A stretch of 64,000 nucleotides of DNA. It comes from Prosopocoilus inquinatus. Taxonomy: Eukaryota > Arthropoda > Insecta > Coleoptera > Lucanidae. Both the position numbers and the translations under genes were made by a program. The notes below the pieces were generated by a model. It was not told the DNA's origin and ran no database searches. It saw nothing but the letters and a program-made list of their open reading frames with translations. Numbering within the stretch: position 1 is the first letter of the stretch; each line of letters starts with the position of its first letter. Positions 10,398 through 20,900 of this stretch are shown here, one piece after another. The stretch lies in NCBI GenBank assembly GCA_036172665.1, contig CM069873.1, forward strand, positions 31,860,001-31,924,000, given 5' to 3'.

Positions 10398-13110
10398 GGG
10401 AGATTCAGGCAACCCTTTCATTAATAATTTACGGACTTCTCCTTTGAATTTCTGTTTCATATTTTGCAGTTATAAGTTAACGATAGGGATCTATCAAAAT
10501 AAAATATTTTTAAATTTCGGACACTTCCGCTTATACCGGAAGTTGCTGTCAACTTTCTTATTTTAAATGGAATACCCCAATTTTTAATGCATTTTTGAAA
10601 TCTTCATGAAATTCTAAAAATATTTTGTGCAACATGTGATACAAGAAAAATTAACTGTTTCCGAGATATTTTCAGTTTTTAAAAATAATTCAGACTTGAA
10701 GAACCTTGGTTATGATTCTGCCATTTTTGTGCAACAAAAACCATGAAACCCATTTTTGGCCTGTAGTAGGCTACAGTAATATTCTTTCAGATCATGTCCA
10801 GTTTTGCACTTGATTGCTTACAAGCTGGTTGAAAAGTAACTTCTATTCGAACTAATTTCAACTGTCTAAAAGCCATGTTTTTTAAACGGAACGCCTAGTA
10901 TATTTTTTTACCATGTGACTCAGGATTGAATGTTCTTTCGTCCTGTATTAGCATTCCTAATACCTATCTCTTATAGTTCGCTCGTTATTGATGATTTCTT
11001 TTTAACAGGTATTTTTTTCCATTTTTCGGTATTATTTTAAAATAGTGGGCTATGAAAACTAGAGAAATTATAATTTTTGAAATCATCCGTCCAGTAGAAA
11101 TTTAAAAAAAAATTTCATTAGGTCGTAACTCATTTTCTTTAATACAATCTCATCTGTTTCTTAGGTTAGTTCAACAGAACTTTTTTTCTGAGTACGCTGA
11201 TTTCGAATACGTCATATTTTCTTTAAAAGTCATATGAAACAGAGGGAGTGTAAAACTTCACTAAAATATGCTCCATTATAAATTATTATCTATTTTAAAT
11301 TACCTTCGAAGAGAGTATGAACTATTCGGTTTCAACGTACCCAGAAAAAATGTTCTGTTGAACTAAGCTAAAAAACACATGAGGCTCTATTAAAAAAATG
11401 AGTTGCGACCTAATGAAAATTTTAAATGCTGTAAAAATATTAAAAATCAAAACAGACTTCAAATCAAGGGAGTGATTTTTTCGAAACACTTGATTGCATT
11501 AGATCGAAAAAATGCGATACATAGCTTTCTAGATTGAAAAATAAAAGTTATTTTTTTCGTTGTCATAGAAACCAAAATTAGCAATTGATAGGTATTCGGA
11601 CTCGTAATGATCCGTAGATTTGAAATGTGTAAAAATATATTGGATGTTCTATTTAAAATAATGAAGAGTGAACACATGGGGCGTGACACCGGTATAATGT
11701 TAATAAATTTAATTTTAATAAATTTTGAGACAAACTATATACAAGGTTTCCATTCACATACATAGAAACCAGGAATGATCAGGCAATTGATAGAAGGATG
11801 ACATTGCCAACGAGAAATCAGGGAATTTGCTTGTTTTAATGCATAAGTTAGTGAAATTAATTGAGAAACTGGAGCTTGAATATAAATTTGTTTTTTTTTT
11901 TTCTAAAATTAGAAGAAATGGAAAATAGTTTTAAATATAAAAAATATATGATTGCATAATCTAAGTGAACGGTGAAAAAGTTCATGTTTTTAACGAGAAA
12001 AATGTTATTTGGCTCTTCAGTATAGGCAACCATACAAGCAGCGGTATTCATTGTGTTGATTATTTTCTACATACTACAAATGAATAAAAAAATTAACAAA
12101 TTCCTAATTTTTTGTAAATGTAAAATGTAGATTTCAACATATCCTCAGTTTTGACTGAGAGTGGGATGATGCTAACGTGCATCTCTTACTGCAGATGTAG
12201 CTCAAAGTTCTGCATCATCAACACTGTATAGACATCAATCAGTAGGGACAGCTATTGTCGGCACCTTTGAAGTTTATACTGCAATTTTTCGAACCCAAGC
12301 AGGCGGGCGGTCATTCTAATGCTACCAGATGTCGCTACTTGAAAGACTTATTTATTTCGTAAGATATACTTCTTATTTTAAAAAACAAAAGCTTGTTTTA
12401 TTAGAAAAATAACAAGTGAGCTCAAAATAGTCGAAACATGATGAAATTCGATAAGATAATCTAATGGTTACTTATCCACCAAAACAGCTGATCGGTAATT
12501 GACAGCCATATTGAATGTGTGCCGGAATTCTGGCGGAACATCCGTTTTTTGGCCATGTTCAGGTGATCACCGAGCCTGAATGCAGACCCTGATGCAGACT
12601 CAGCATATTGAAAGTTAACAACTCGTGTTCTTAAAGGGTTAACGTGAGAATACTAGCTGCTGAAGCTTCGCACTCCAAAAGCATGTCTGTTCAATAGCTA
12701 TGTTGAATTAGTAACTCAGCTCCTGTGGTTACCTGAACGAGGCCATCAACCATTGACCGTGGCGCCACGCTCGGCCACTTGATGACTGCCCGCTCACTTC
12801 GCACATGCGCTCTCAGAAACGGTAAGAGCGAAAAGCCCAAGCTGTCCCTACTGTTTGATGTGTATACTGTCATCAACACAAACAGTCTTACTATAGCATA
12901 CAGCCCCAAAAAGACAACCACAGAAAACCACTTAGCACCAACTTGGTTTACAAAAAACTTTAGCAGGGGTGACCTTCTGCTAAGTCCTTATGCGATTTGG
13001 ACCATTAAGCTAACTCTAAACATATGAAAGTGACTTTTGAGTCGAATTTAAATTAGTTCAGCAGTTTTACCGTCTTGCGAGTTCGAGTCGTTTCTGAACT
13101 AATCTTTAAT
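10398..13110. other. long interval without genes, containing one fold-back
   Basis: No coding region recognised. Short open frames (for example 11459-11689 and 12691-13027) have no family features and are likely chance. A fold-back at 11100-11425 is listed separately. The right end (13111) is the start of Polinton-1. Confidence 0.5.
11100..11425. repeat. imperfect inverted repeat (fold-back)
   Basis: The segment TTTCATTAGGTCGTAACTCA (from about 11115) and following bases reappear in reverse complement ending near 11420 (TGAGTTGCGACCTAATGAAA). TTAGTTCAACAGAAC near 11167 pairs with GTTCTGTTGAACTAA near 11351. Arms are about 100 bp with a 110-bp centre and no coding content. Confidence 0.7.
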
Positions 13111-13206
13111 AGTAGTAGGAATAGGCCGATTCTGGAACCTCCTCCGACCTTGACGAATAAAAGTCAAGGTCAAGGTCGGAGGAGGTTCCAGAATCGGCCT
13201 ATTCCT
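13111..13206. repeat. Polinton-1 left terminal hairpin
   Basis: 13117-13154 is an exact 38-bp reverse complement of 13169-13206, with a 14-bp loop. The same hairpin occurs at 31281-31370 and at 49074-49163, so it is the element terminus rather than a chance palindrome. Confidence 0.92.
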
Positions 13207-13585
13207 GACGTGACCTCACCATGACCTTAAACTTCAAGGCCATAACCTTGAGGTGACCTCGATCAAGGTCAAGATTGGAGGAGTTTCCAGAATCGACCTG
13301 TTCCTAACGTAACCGAGAGGTAACTTTGAAATGACCTTGAGGGTTCAAGGTTAAGATCGGAGGAGGTTCTAAAATTTGCTTTGTGCCGATATAACTACAA
13401 GGTTAAGGATCAAGTCAGAGGAGGTTGCAAAATCTCAATGTCATTGACGTGACCTCATCATTATCTCTAAAAGCGAGGTCAGAAGAGGGTTCCAAAAATT
13501 ATCTATCCTTGACGTAACCTTAACTTGACGGAGGATCCAAAAACGATTTATCTTGAATACGACCGTAAGGTTGGAGGAGGTAGGG
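13207..13585. repeat. decayed tandem repeats next to the left terminus
   Basis: GGAGGAGGTTCCA-like blocks followed by TGACGTGACC-like blocks recur about six times with 60-98 bp spacing and increasing divergence toward the gene side. Single AAGGTCA-type motifs are scattered in it. It differs from the 11-bp arrays at 30953-31243 and 49165-50165. Confidence 0.7.
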
Positions 13586-13605
13586 ACTCCCACCTAAAAT
13601 CTTGT

Positions 13606-13639
13606 TATATAAGGTCCTTCATTTGGGAATAGATTCAGT
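13606..13639 (+). promoter_or_regulatory. TATA box and arthropod initiator for the leftmost Polinton-1 gene
   Basis: TATATAAG at 13606-13613 and the arthropod initiator TCAGT at 13635-13639. The A at 13637 lies 31 bp after the first T of the TATA box, the standard spacing. The implied 5' UTR exon runs 13637 to 13689 and resumes at 16531-16532 after a LINE insertion. Confidence 0.7.
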
Positions 13640-13689
13640 TGTTACAGAACTGTGAGTTGTGTTGTTAAGTTAATCACCTACCTACATAA

Positions 13690-16494
13690 TACTAACTAGC
13701 ATTTTCAGTAGAAGCAAGAGGAGAGGTGGAGGCGTATGCATTTTCACGAAATACGAAATTAATGCTATTGATACGACTTGTTACTCAGTTGAAGGGTTGT
13801 GTGAGATAGTTTCTTGTACTATCACACTGAATGACGCTAAATTTTAGATCGTCGTCGTATACAGACCTCCCGATAGTAACCTTGAAGAATTCTTTGAACA
13901 TCTCGACCTGCAGTTATCTAATGTTTGCAGTAAATGCAACTTTCATTTATTCTGCGGCGATGTTAATATAAACACTCTAAGTTCATCTAAGGATTCATGC
14001 AAATTAGTGAATTTAATGAAGCAGTATAACTTGAACCTGAAAACATTACGTGCAATTAGAATTGATAAGAACACTGCAACATGTATCGATAACATTTTCA
14101 CGGATTTTGACTGTAAAGTTCACATAGAAGACACTCTCTTGTCTGATCACACCTATCAATCTGTTAATATTCTGGAACATTCGGGAACTAATCAAATTTC
14201 ATACGTATACAAACGTCATTTCACTCAGCAAAATATTCAACAGTTTCGTGAGAACATATTAACTGAAGATTGGACGGAGACAAGAGATAGTAAAAATGTC
14301 AACGATAAATTTACTTCCTTCATGAATGTGTTCACTTACCATTTTGATACTGCCTTCCCGATTTCGAGAACTAAATGCGCGAAGAAATGTAAATCTCCCT
14401 GGTTAACTCGCGACATCAAAGAAATGTCCAAAATGTTAAAGGACATGCAAGTGTTCGACAAGCAATTAAATAGTGATTGGTACCACCAGCGATTCCTTGA
14501 ATTTAAGAAACTCTATAAATTTAAATTAGTTTCTGCTAAACACACCTATAATTCACGCAGAATATCTGAATCGTCGAATATTTCTGCCGAATGTTGGAGA
14601 ATCATTAAAGAAAATTCCATCCAATCTGAACAAAAGTTGTGTTTAAGGGATCCCTCAGATAAGATTATATATGATGAAGAGCAGATTTCTATCATTTTTA
14701 ACCAATATTTCGTCAACTTACCCGGAAATTATAACATTTCAAATTTACCGGCTCTGGTACCAAGATATATCGAGTCAATGTTTTTATCACCAACTGATGC
14801 CAACGAAGTTAGAATTATTATTAATAAGAAGTGTATAAAAAATAGTGTGGGGATCGACAATATACCAGGTAATGTTTTACGAGCAGTTTCAGACCTGATC
14901 TCGGATCCTCTTAGCATTATAATTAACGAGTCGTTTCAAAGCGGTCAGTATCCTGAAGCATTAAAAATTTCCAAAGTGGTCCCCATTTTCAAAAGTAAAG
15001 GGAGTCGACTAAATGAGAACAATTACCGACCAGTTGCAGTTCAATGTCAGCTCGCCAAGATATTCGAAGAAATTTTTCGTCAACGGTTGATGTCTTTTAT
15101 CGAAAAACATCAGATATTATCCGAATCACAAAATGGCTTTAGAGAACTACTATCACTGCTCTAACGGATGCTTATAATTATATCTTGGATGAATAATAGA
15201 AATAAACTCTATGCGTTATTCTGCGATCTGAGTCGCGCTTTTGACAGCGTCAACCACGAATTATTATGCCATAAATTGGAGATGCTAGGAGTAAGAGGAA
15301 TAGCTGGCGATTGGATAAGGTCTTATCTTATTAGAAGAAGACAAGTCGTAACTATCCGTAACCATTCTTCACCAGAGTTGGATTCAAACACTGGAGTCCC
15401 CCAAGGATCCATCCTAGGTCCCTTGCTGTTTCTTCTTTTCATTAATGATCTGCCTGATTGCTGTCCATCATCGACCAAAACCATTGTCTATGCAGATGAG
15501 ACCAGTTTTATAATCTCTGCTACGGACATCGAGGATTCCGTGCGTAAAACAAACGATACCATCCAAGAACTAAAACAATGGTGTTCTTCTAACGGTTTAG
15601 TGCTAAATTCGACCAAAACTTAAGTAATCCCTTTAGTGGCAAAAAAGGCAACTGTGGATTCTTTCCCTTTAATTAAATGCGACAATAAGTCAATTGCATG
15701 TGTCACCTCTTTTAAGTTTCTTGGTGTCTTTATGGATATGAAACTAACCTGGAAGAATCATGTCGAGTTCTTGGAAGAAAAATTAAGTGGTCATGTTTTT
15801 CTAATGTATAGGTTGCGTCACACGGTTAGTCGTACAGTGCTAAATACAATATACTTTGGTTTGATTCACTCCAGGATTTCTTACGGTATTCTTTTCTGGG
15901 GTTACAGTGCTTCTGCGATAAATATTTTTAGAATTCAGAAGAAAATCATACGTCTAATGGCTGATGTTCACCCTAAGTCTAATTGTAGAGATCTTTTTGT
16001 CCGATTTAATATTTTAACTGTTCCCTCTTTATATATATTTGTAACAACTTTCTGTTCTTTCTGTTGAACATAACGCTGACCGTAATTACGATTTTCATAA
16101 TTACGATACTAGATATCGTGAAAACATTCGTTTACCCTTTAATAGATAGGGCAGAGCGGACCATATTTATGGGTTATCTACTGTTAAACCGAATCATATC
16201 ACTGTGGAATGGTAACATACCTGACAATTTTAATTCATTTAAGTACAAATTGAAACAAACCTTAATATCGGCAGCTTACTATTCTGTGAACGAGTTTTTG
16301 TATTAGTTGTTCGTTTCCTTCATTTATTTCGTTTTCTTCATTTATTTCATTTTCTTTAGTTTTTTAGTTTACCTCTCAGGTTAAAATGTTTTAGTTTTAG
16401 TGCCAAATATGTATCATTTTCCTTTGTTGCTTTTTGACAAATCTAATGTCCTTGTATTCACTTGATGTATACTATGTGACAAACGGATTAAATA

Positions 16495-16523
<29 letters not shown>
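13690..16523 (+). mobile_element. 5'-truncated LINE inserted in a Polinton 5' UTR exon
   Basis: Flanked by the 7-bp direct repeat TACATAA (13683-13689 and 16524-16530), a target-site duplication. It begins within the endonuclease domain and ends in an ATT/TTA tail (16494-16523). It is inserted between the Polinton promoter and the first intron donor, so it post-dates the Polinton. Confidence 0.85.
13700..16306 (+). pseudogene. LINE endonuclease and reverse transcriptase, decayed
   Basis: 13700-14000 encodes the C-terminal part of an APE-type endonuclease (VVVYRPPDSNLEEF, LFCGDVNINTL) with an internal stop. 14007-15164 continues through SDHTYQSV and the linker to NNYRPVAVQCQLAKIFEEIF. A frame break near 15165 leads to 15168-15623 with FCDLSRAFDSVNHELLCHKL and GVPQGSILGPLLFLLFINDL, and the catalytic box reads YADET instead of Y-A-D-D. 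15636-16067 and 16064-16306 hold the thumb and C-terminus in shifted frames. The architecture fits the jockey/CR1 group; clade assignment is tentative. The copy is inactive. Confidence 0.85.
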
Positions 16524-16525
<2 letters not shown>

Positions 16526-16532
16526 CATAAAA

Positions 16533-16594
16533 GTAAGTTTAAATCATCTTATTGTAATAATTTATAATTTGTATATTTTTATTGTATTTAACAG
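16533..16594 (+). other. 62-bp intron that splits a start codon
   Basis: Donor GTAAGT at 16533, acceptor TTTAACAG ending at 16594. The exon before it ends in A (16532) and the next exon begins TG (16595), so splicing makes the ATG of the leftmost Polinton-1 gene. There is no other ATG at the head of this reading frame. Confidence 0.68.
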
Positions 16595-17451
16595 TGGCAT
16601 CTAAACAAGTGGATTTTTTCCTGAAGCAAAAGAGAAGGCACGTGAACGATCCTTGTGATGACGTACAGAAGAAAAGACTTCTGACTGAAAACGTTGACAA
16701 ACCAAAAGAAGAAAAGCCGGATGAGCACGGTTTGAATATGCCCTCAGTTCGAAACGAGTTTCAATTTGAAATACTCTCCCAGCCTTACTTCACAGATGAA
16801 GATTTTCGTCAATGTGATACTAATGAGACAGCACCTTCCGAGATTTCAGAAGCAAGAGAGGTGACTGACGTAGATCAGTTGCCACTTTTAGCTCAAAGTG
16901 TATATCTTCTAAATAAGAGCCGTACGAAGTGGATTTGTGTCGGACTGTGTACCGAAACATTTTTTGATCCGATAATACGTATTATGGGTTCCAAAAGGCA
17001 GAGCATATCGTTTTTAGAAGAGGAATGGAAAGAATTTTGTTCTTATAACTACACTTTGAAGTCGTATTTTACTGAGAAGAAAACTATTTATCCGGTAATG
17101 AAAATCAGCTCAGTAAAGGCGTCTTTCGAACGCATCGAAGGAACGAAAATACTGAAATTAGAAAGAGGAGTGGAGACATTATATATATCTTATAAAGGTC
17201 TATTGGAACTCTGGAAATTGTGTGATATTATATTATATCGTTTAGAAGTTTTGAAAGAATTGAACTATAAATGATTCTACAGCAACATGATTCCATGCTT
17301 GAGTGTTATGGAAAGTGATATGAAGACAAATGTTAAATCATTTCTTAATAATGAAATATCTGAGAAAGGAGCAATTACAAATGAATTAATGATGTTTGGA
17401 ATTAGTAAATTAATTTTTGATATAAGTATGCATAAAGCTGTTAATATGTAA
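16595..17451 (+). pseudogene. Polinton-associated hypothetical protein with in-frame stop
   Basis: The open frame runs to TGA at 17272-17274 and then continues in the same frame to TAA at 17451, so an original protein of about 285 residues is split by one nonsense codon. The N-terminus is lysine-rich (ASKQVDFFLKQKRRH), followed by an acidic linker and a conserved-looking C-terminal half containing SFERIEGTKILKLERGVETL and LYISYKGLLELWKLCDIIL. I recognise the position and style of this gene as typical for insect Polintons, but not its function. The basic N-terminus would suit nucleic-acid binding; that is only inference. Its start codon appears to be assembled by splicing. Confidence 0.6.
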
Positions 17452-17589
17452 ATGTTATGTGATTTAATATGTATATATTTCTAGATATGACACTGTCAGT
17501 TATAAATAAAATTTTCTAAGAACACTGTTTGATCCTTTATTTAATAAACTAACGATACTTAACCAAAAAATTAAGAGAAATTTTTACGC

Positions 17590-17598
17590 TATATAAAG
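17590..17598 (+). promoter_or_regulatory. TATA box upstream of the PLA2-like gene
   Basis: TATATAAAG lies 66-74 bp before the ATG at 17664; the expected transcription start near 17620 gives a short 5' UTR of about 45 bases. An AATAAA for the preceding gene is at about 17506. Confidence 0.6.
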
Positions 17599-17663
17599 AT
17601 AAGCAGTGAGTATTGAAGTAGTACACATGTAACATCGTTGACTGTTAGAGAGAAAAGCCATAA

Positions 17664-18452
17664 ATGCGACGTCGTGTCAAAACAGATTACACTGCGAGAA
17701 GTACCTTAAAACGAAAAGGTCGTGGTTTACTTAATACGTTAATTAATAAACTACCAGTAGAGTTACACTTACCAGGTTACAATTACTGCGGTGCGTTGGA
17801 TGAGGCGTGCAAGCAACACGATATCGCATATTCTGTAAGTAGCAATTTAGAAAAACGTCACGAAGCAGATAAAAAATTGTATCAAGCGGCAGTGAAAAGA
17901 GTGAAGAGTACAGAAGCGGGATTTGGTGAAAAAGCATCTGCATTATCTGTAGCCGCCTTAATGAAAGCTAAGACAAAGCTTGGGATGGGAAACGGAGTGA
18001 AGAGAAAGCGTAGTAAACGGAAGCAGCGTGGTGGTAAATTATCATTTCCACAAGCTGTAAGGAAAGCACAACATGCAATTTCACGTAATGGTAACAAGAG
18101 TCTGTTAGAAAATGTGAAATTGGCGCAGGCTGTTTTAAAGAAGGACCACAAGAAAATAAGACCTCCACGTCAAAGAGTGATACCAATTCCTAAGAGAGGA
18201 GGGTTTTTACCTTTAATTCCATTATTTGCGGCTTTGGGCGCAATAGGATCGCTCGGCGGCGGTGCAGCTGCAATTGCTAAGGCGGTAAACGATGCAAAAG
18301 CTGCGAAAGAGCAACTGCAAGAGGCAGAGCGACATAATCGCGCTATGGAAACAAAAGCAATGGGAAGCGGATTCTATATAAAATCTTACAAAACCGGGTG
18401 TTGGTTATATTTACGATCAACTGAAATATTTGCCTCGGCGACCGTTGACTAA
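17664..18452 (+). CDS. phospholipase-A2-like virion core protein, shortened catalytic domain
   Basis: 262 residues. The N-terminal third resembles the parvovirus-type PLA2 domain found in adintovirus core proteins: LPVELHLPGYNYCG, then ALDEACKQHDIAYS with the His-Asp pair of the active site. The calcium-loop glycine-rich segment that normally lies between these two blocks is absent, an in-frame deletion of about 20 residues, so catalysis is doubtful. The middle is strongly basic (VKRKRSKRKQRGG), suited to DNA packaging. A hydrophobic segment follows (LPLIPLFAALGAIGSLGGGA), typical of membrane-active minor proteins, then an alanine/glutamate helix. The last 20 residues overlap the upstream part of the protease frame and probably result from a frameshift near 18390. 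In virions such proteins are thought to help genome delivery. Confidence 0.75.
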   Translation: MRRRVKTDYTARSTLKRKGRGLLNTLINKLPVELHLPGYNYCGALDEACKQHDIAYSVSSNLEKRHEADKKLYQAAVKRVKSTEAGFGEKASALSVAALMKAKTKLGMGNGVKRKRSKRKQRGGKLSFPQAVRKAQHAISRNGNKSLLENVKLAQAVLKKDHKKIRPPRQRVIPIPKRGGFLPLIPLFAALGAIGSLGGGAAAIAKAVNDAKAAKEQLQEAERHNRAMETKAMGSGFYIKSYKTGCWLYLRSTEIFASATVD

Positions 18453-18795
18453 CATTGACATACTGAAATATGCTAAAATATGGAAATTACCATTCTTTCG
18501 AGGTGTGTTTATGAGAGATACTTTACCTAAAAAGATATGGAAGCATGAAAGTGGAGTAGTGAATTTAGATTGCGATTCTGGTGAAGGAACGCATTGGGTG
18601 GCATATTATAAGAGAGGAGGAATCGTAAAATATTTTGACAGCTATGGAGATCTACGACCTCCAGTTGAAGTAGAGAAATATCTTTTGTCGAACGGATTGG
18701 GAGTTATTAATTATAATTATGAAAGGTATCAGAAACAAAATACACAAAATTGTGGACACTTATGTCTACGATTTTTAAAGTCCTTTACAAGTTAA
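18385..18795 (+). CDS. adenovirus-type cysteine protease (adenain-like)
   Basis: The frame is open from 18385 to TAA at 18795. Catalytic residues are visible in order: His in GTHWVAYYKRGG (codon 18592), Asp in YFDSYGDLRPP (about 18637) and Cys in QNCGHLCLRFLKSF (codon 18751). The conserved N-terminal region LTNIDILKYAKIWKLPFFRG precedes them. Adenain-type proteases mature the capsid proteins of adenoviruses, Polintons and virophages. No ATG exists at the head: the first in-frame ATG is at 18511, inside the conserved region, so the true start was probably lost by the frameshift that also altered the end of the preceding gene. Spacing to the next gene is 22 bp. Confidence 0.85.
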   Translation, partial: LTKPGVGYIYDQLKYLPRRPLTNIDILKYAKIWKLPFFRGVFMRDTLPKKIWKHESGVVNLDCDSGEGTHWVAYYKRGGIVKYFDSYGDLRPPVEVEKYLLSNGLGVINYNYERYQKQNTQNCGHLCLRFLKSFTS

Positions 18796-18817
18796 GTAAG
18801 AATGTAGTACTTGAAAG

Positions 18818-19551
18818 ATGGTCAACATGGAATCTTCACCCGTTGCGTGTACGTTCACTCTTACGGGAACTGAATCAGTTTTATTTTGTGAATTGAATCC
18901 ACCTCTATACCTCGATGAAGACGCAACATATGAAATGTGCTTGTTAAATTTTGAAACGTTTAATGTAATACCTAACATAGATGAAAGTAATAATTTGATG
19001 CATTATGAAGAAACAGGAAAAACGACGGTTTGGAAAACTATCGTTATACCTACAGGTACATATGAACTAGACGATATCAACCAATATCTGAAAGATTATT
19101 TTCAAAATAACAATATCCCTGATTATATAAACATTAAAGGAAATAATAATACTTTAAAGGCAACCATACACAGTTCGGTTAAGCTCGATTTTAGTAAACC
19201 GAATTCATTGGGAAAGTTGTTGGGTTTTAAACCGAGAACGTTGAAAGTAAACGATAATAACATTGGTGATTTTCCGGTGGAAATAAATAAAGTAAATGCT
19301 ATAAGAATAGAATGTAATCTAACCGGTGGATCTTATAACAACGGAGAACCCGGTCATGTTTGTATCATTTCTTTCCAAATGTACCTCCAGGGTTTAAAAT
19401 AATAGAATACCCTCTTCAAGCTATTTATCTTCCAGTGACCGTGAACGTGATTACGAGAATAGTCATTCGACTATTAGATCAAGAGAATCGATTAGTAAAT
19501 TTTAGAAACGAAGTAATTACTCTTAGACTTCATTTGAGAAGATTCACATAA
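18818..19551 (+). pseudogene. minor capsid (penton, single jelly-roll) protein, frameshifted
   Basis: Frame 18818-19402 covers the N-terminal 180 residues, beta-rich, including FTLTGTESVLFCELNPPLYL and IPTGTYELDDINQYLKDYF. Near 19360 the homologous reading moves to another frame (19360-19551) with FFPNVPPGFKIIEYPLQAIY and the arginine-rich end VITLRLHLRRF. Total length without the break is about 244 residues, usual for the Polinton minor capsid protein that forms the pentameric vertices. A single-base indel at about 19350-19390 is the only visible lesion. Confidence 0.8.
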
Positions 19552-19608
19552 TGATTATTTACGATAGCAATTATTCTAAACGGAAAGAGTGTAGCAGAAT
19601 TAGACATA

Positions 19609-20862
19609 ATGTATTATTTAAAACACGGAAACAGATACTGAACTGCTGTCGACAACGAATTCCATTCACACTTACCATTCAGTTCATCATTTGGTAATAA
19701 CGATGAAGTGCGTATCACCGTACCTTAGATCGACAATTACACCCTCCCTTGCGAAAGTTATTTGTACGTAGAGGGAAGACTGAGTTTGGTTAGTGATAAT
19801 ACTAAGCACAGTGCGACGGCACAATTGATAAATAATCCGATAGCTTATATGTTTAGCGAGATTAGATATCTTCTGAACGGAGTACAGGTGGATTCGGTAA
19901 GAAATGTTGGCATAACATCAACAATGAAAGGGTATTTTTCTTTTACTCGCAACGATACAGTAAAATTGGAAAATGCAGGATGGATCCAGGAGAATGATAA
20001 AATGAGCGATTTACTCAACGTTAAGGGAGATTTCTCAGCAAGTGTACCTTTAAAGTCATTATTAGGTTTTGGGGAAGATTATAAAAAGATCGTCTTGAAT
20101 ATGAGGCAAGAATTAGTATTGATCAGAGCAAATGATGACGTTGATGCAGTTGTGGAAATAAACAAGACGGAAAAGATTAAATTAATAATTGACAAAATTG
20201 TATGGCGTATACCTCATATTTCTGTTGAACTACGTGAGCAATTGGCTTTAACGAGAGTGACAGACAGAGATGTTGAAATACAAATTCCTTTCAGAAGCTG
20301 GGAGTTGCACGAGTATCCGTCGCTCCCAACTACGACAAGTCATTCTTGGACAGTAAAAACGGCTCCGCAGTTGGAAACGCCAAGGTACATAATCATTGGT
20401 TTTCAAACTAAGCGAAAGTGTGTCGTCGATGCAAACATGAGTCTGTTTGATGACGTTAAGTTAAAATCATTAACAGTATTTCTAAATGGCGAACGCTATC
20501 CGTACGACAATATTGAAATTGATATTGAAAATAACAAATACGCCGTTATATACGACATGTATTCTAGATTTCAGGAAAATTATTATCATCGTGAAAGCAG
20601 TCAACCCTGGTTCAATCCAAAAGGATTAGCTAGTTGCCCATTAATAGGAATCGACTGCACTTTTCAGAGAGATGTAATGCATAAAAGTGCAGTAGAAATA
20701 AGAATTGAGTTTACAACTAAAGAAAATATTAAAGCTGATACTATTGCTTACTGTTTAATTCTGCATGACAAAGCGTTCTCTTATTCACCTCTCACCAAAA
20801 TTGTCCGTCGGTTGATGTATACCGTGAATGGCAGTATTAACAGAGAAGCTAAAACTATTTGA
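19609..20862 (+). pseudogene. major capsid (double jelly-roll hexon) protein, two nonsense codons
   Basis: One reading frame from ATG 19609 to 20862, interrupted by TGA at 19639-19641 and TAG at 19726-19728; the remaining 366-codon stretch is open. Recognisable segments include SYLYVEGRLSLV (about 19755), PIAYMFSEIRYLLNGVQVDS, the central LREQLALTRVTDRDVEIQIP with FRSWELHEYPSLP, and YDMYSRFQENYY. Length and segment order fit the Polinton/adintovirus major capsid protein. The protein would form the trimeric hexons of the icosahedral shell. It directly follows the minor capsid gene, the usual order. Confidence 0.82.
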
Positions 20863-20900
20863 TTTTATTTGATTTTATAAGAAGCAATATCAACCGAACC

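Noticed and set aside
12691..13027. Overlapping open frames on both strands before Polinton-1
   Set aside because: No motifs, no splice or promoter context; likely chance.
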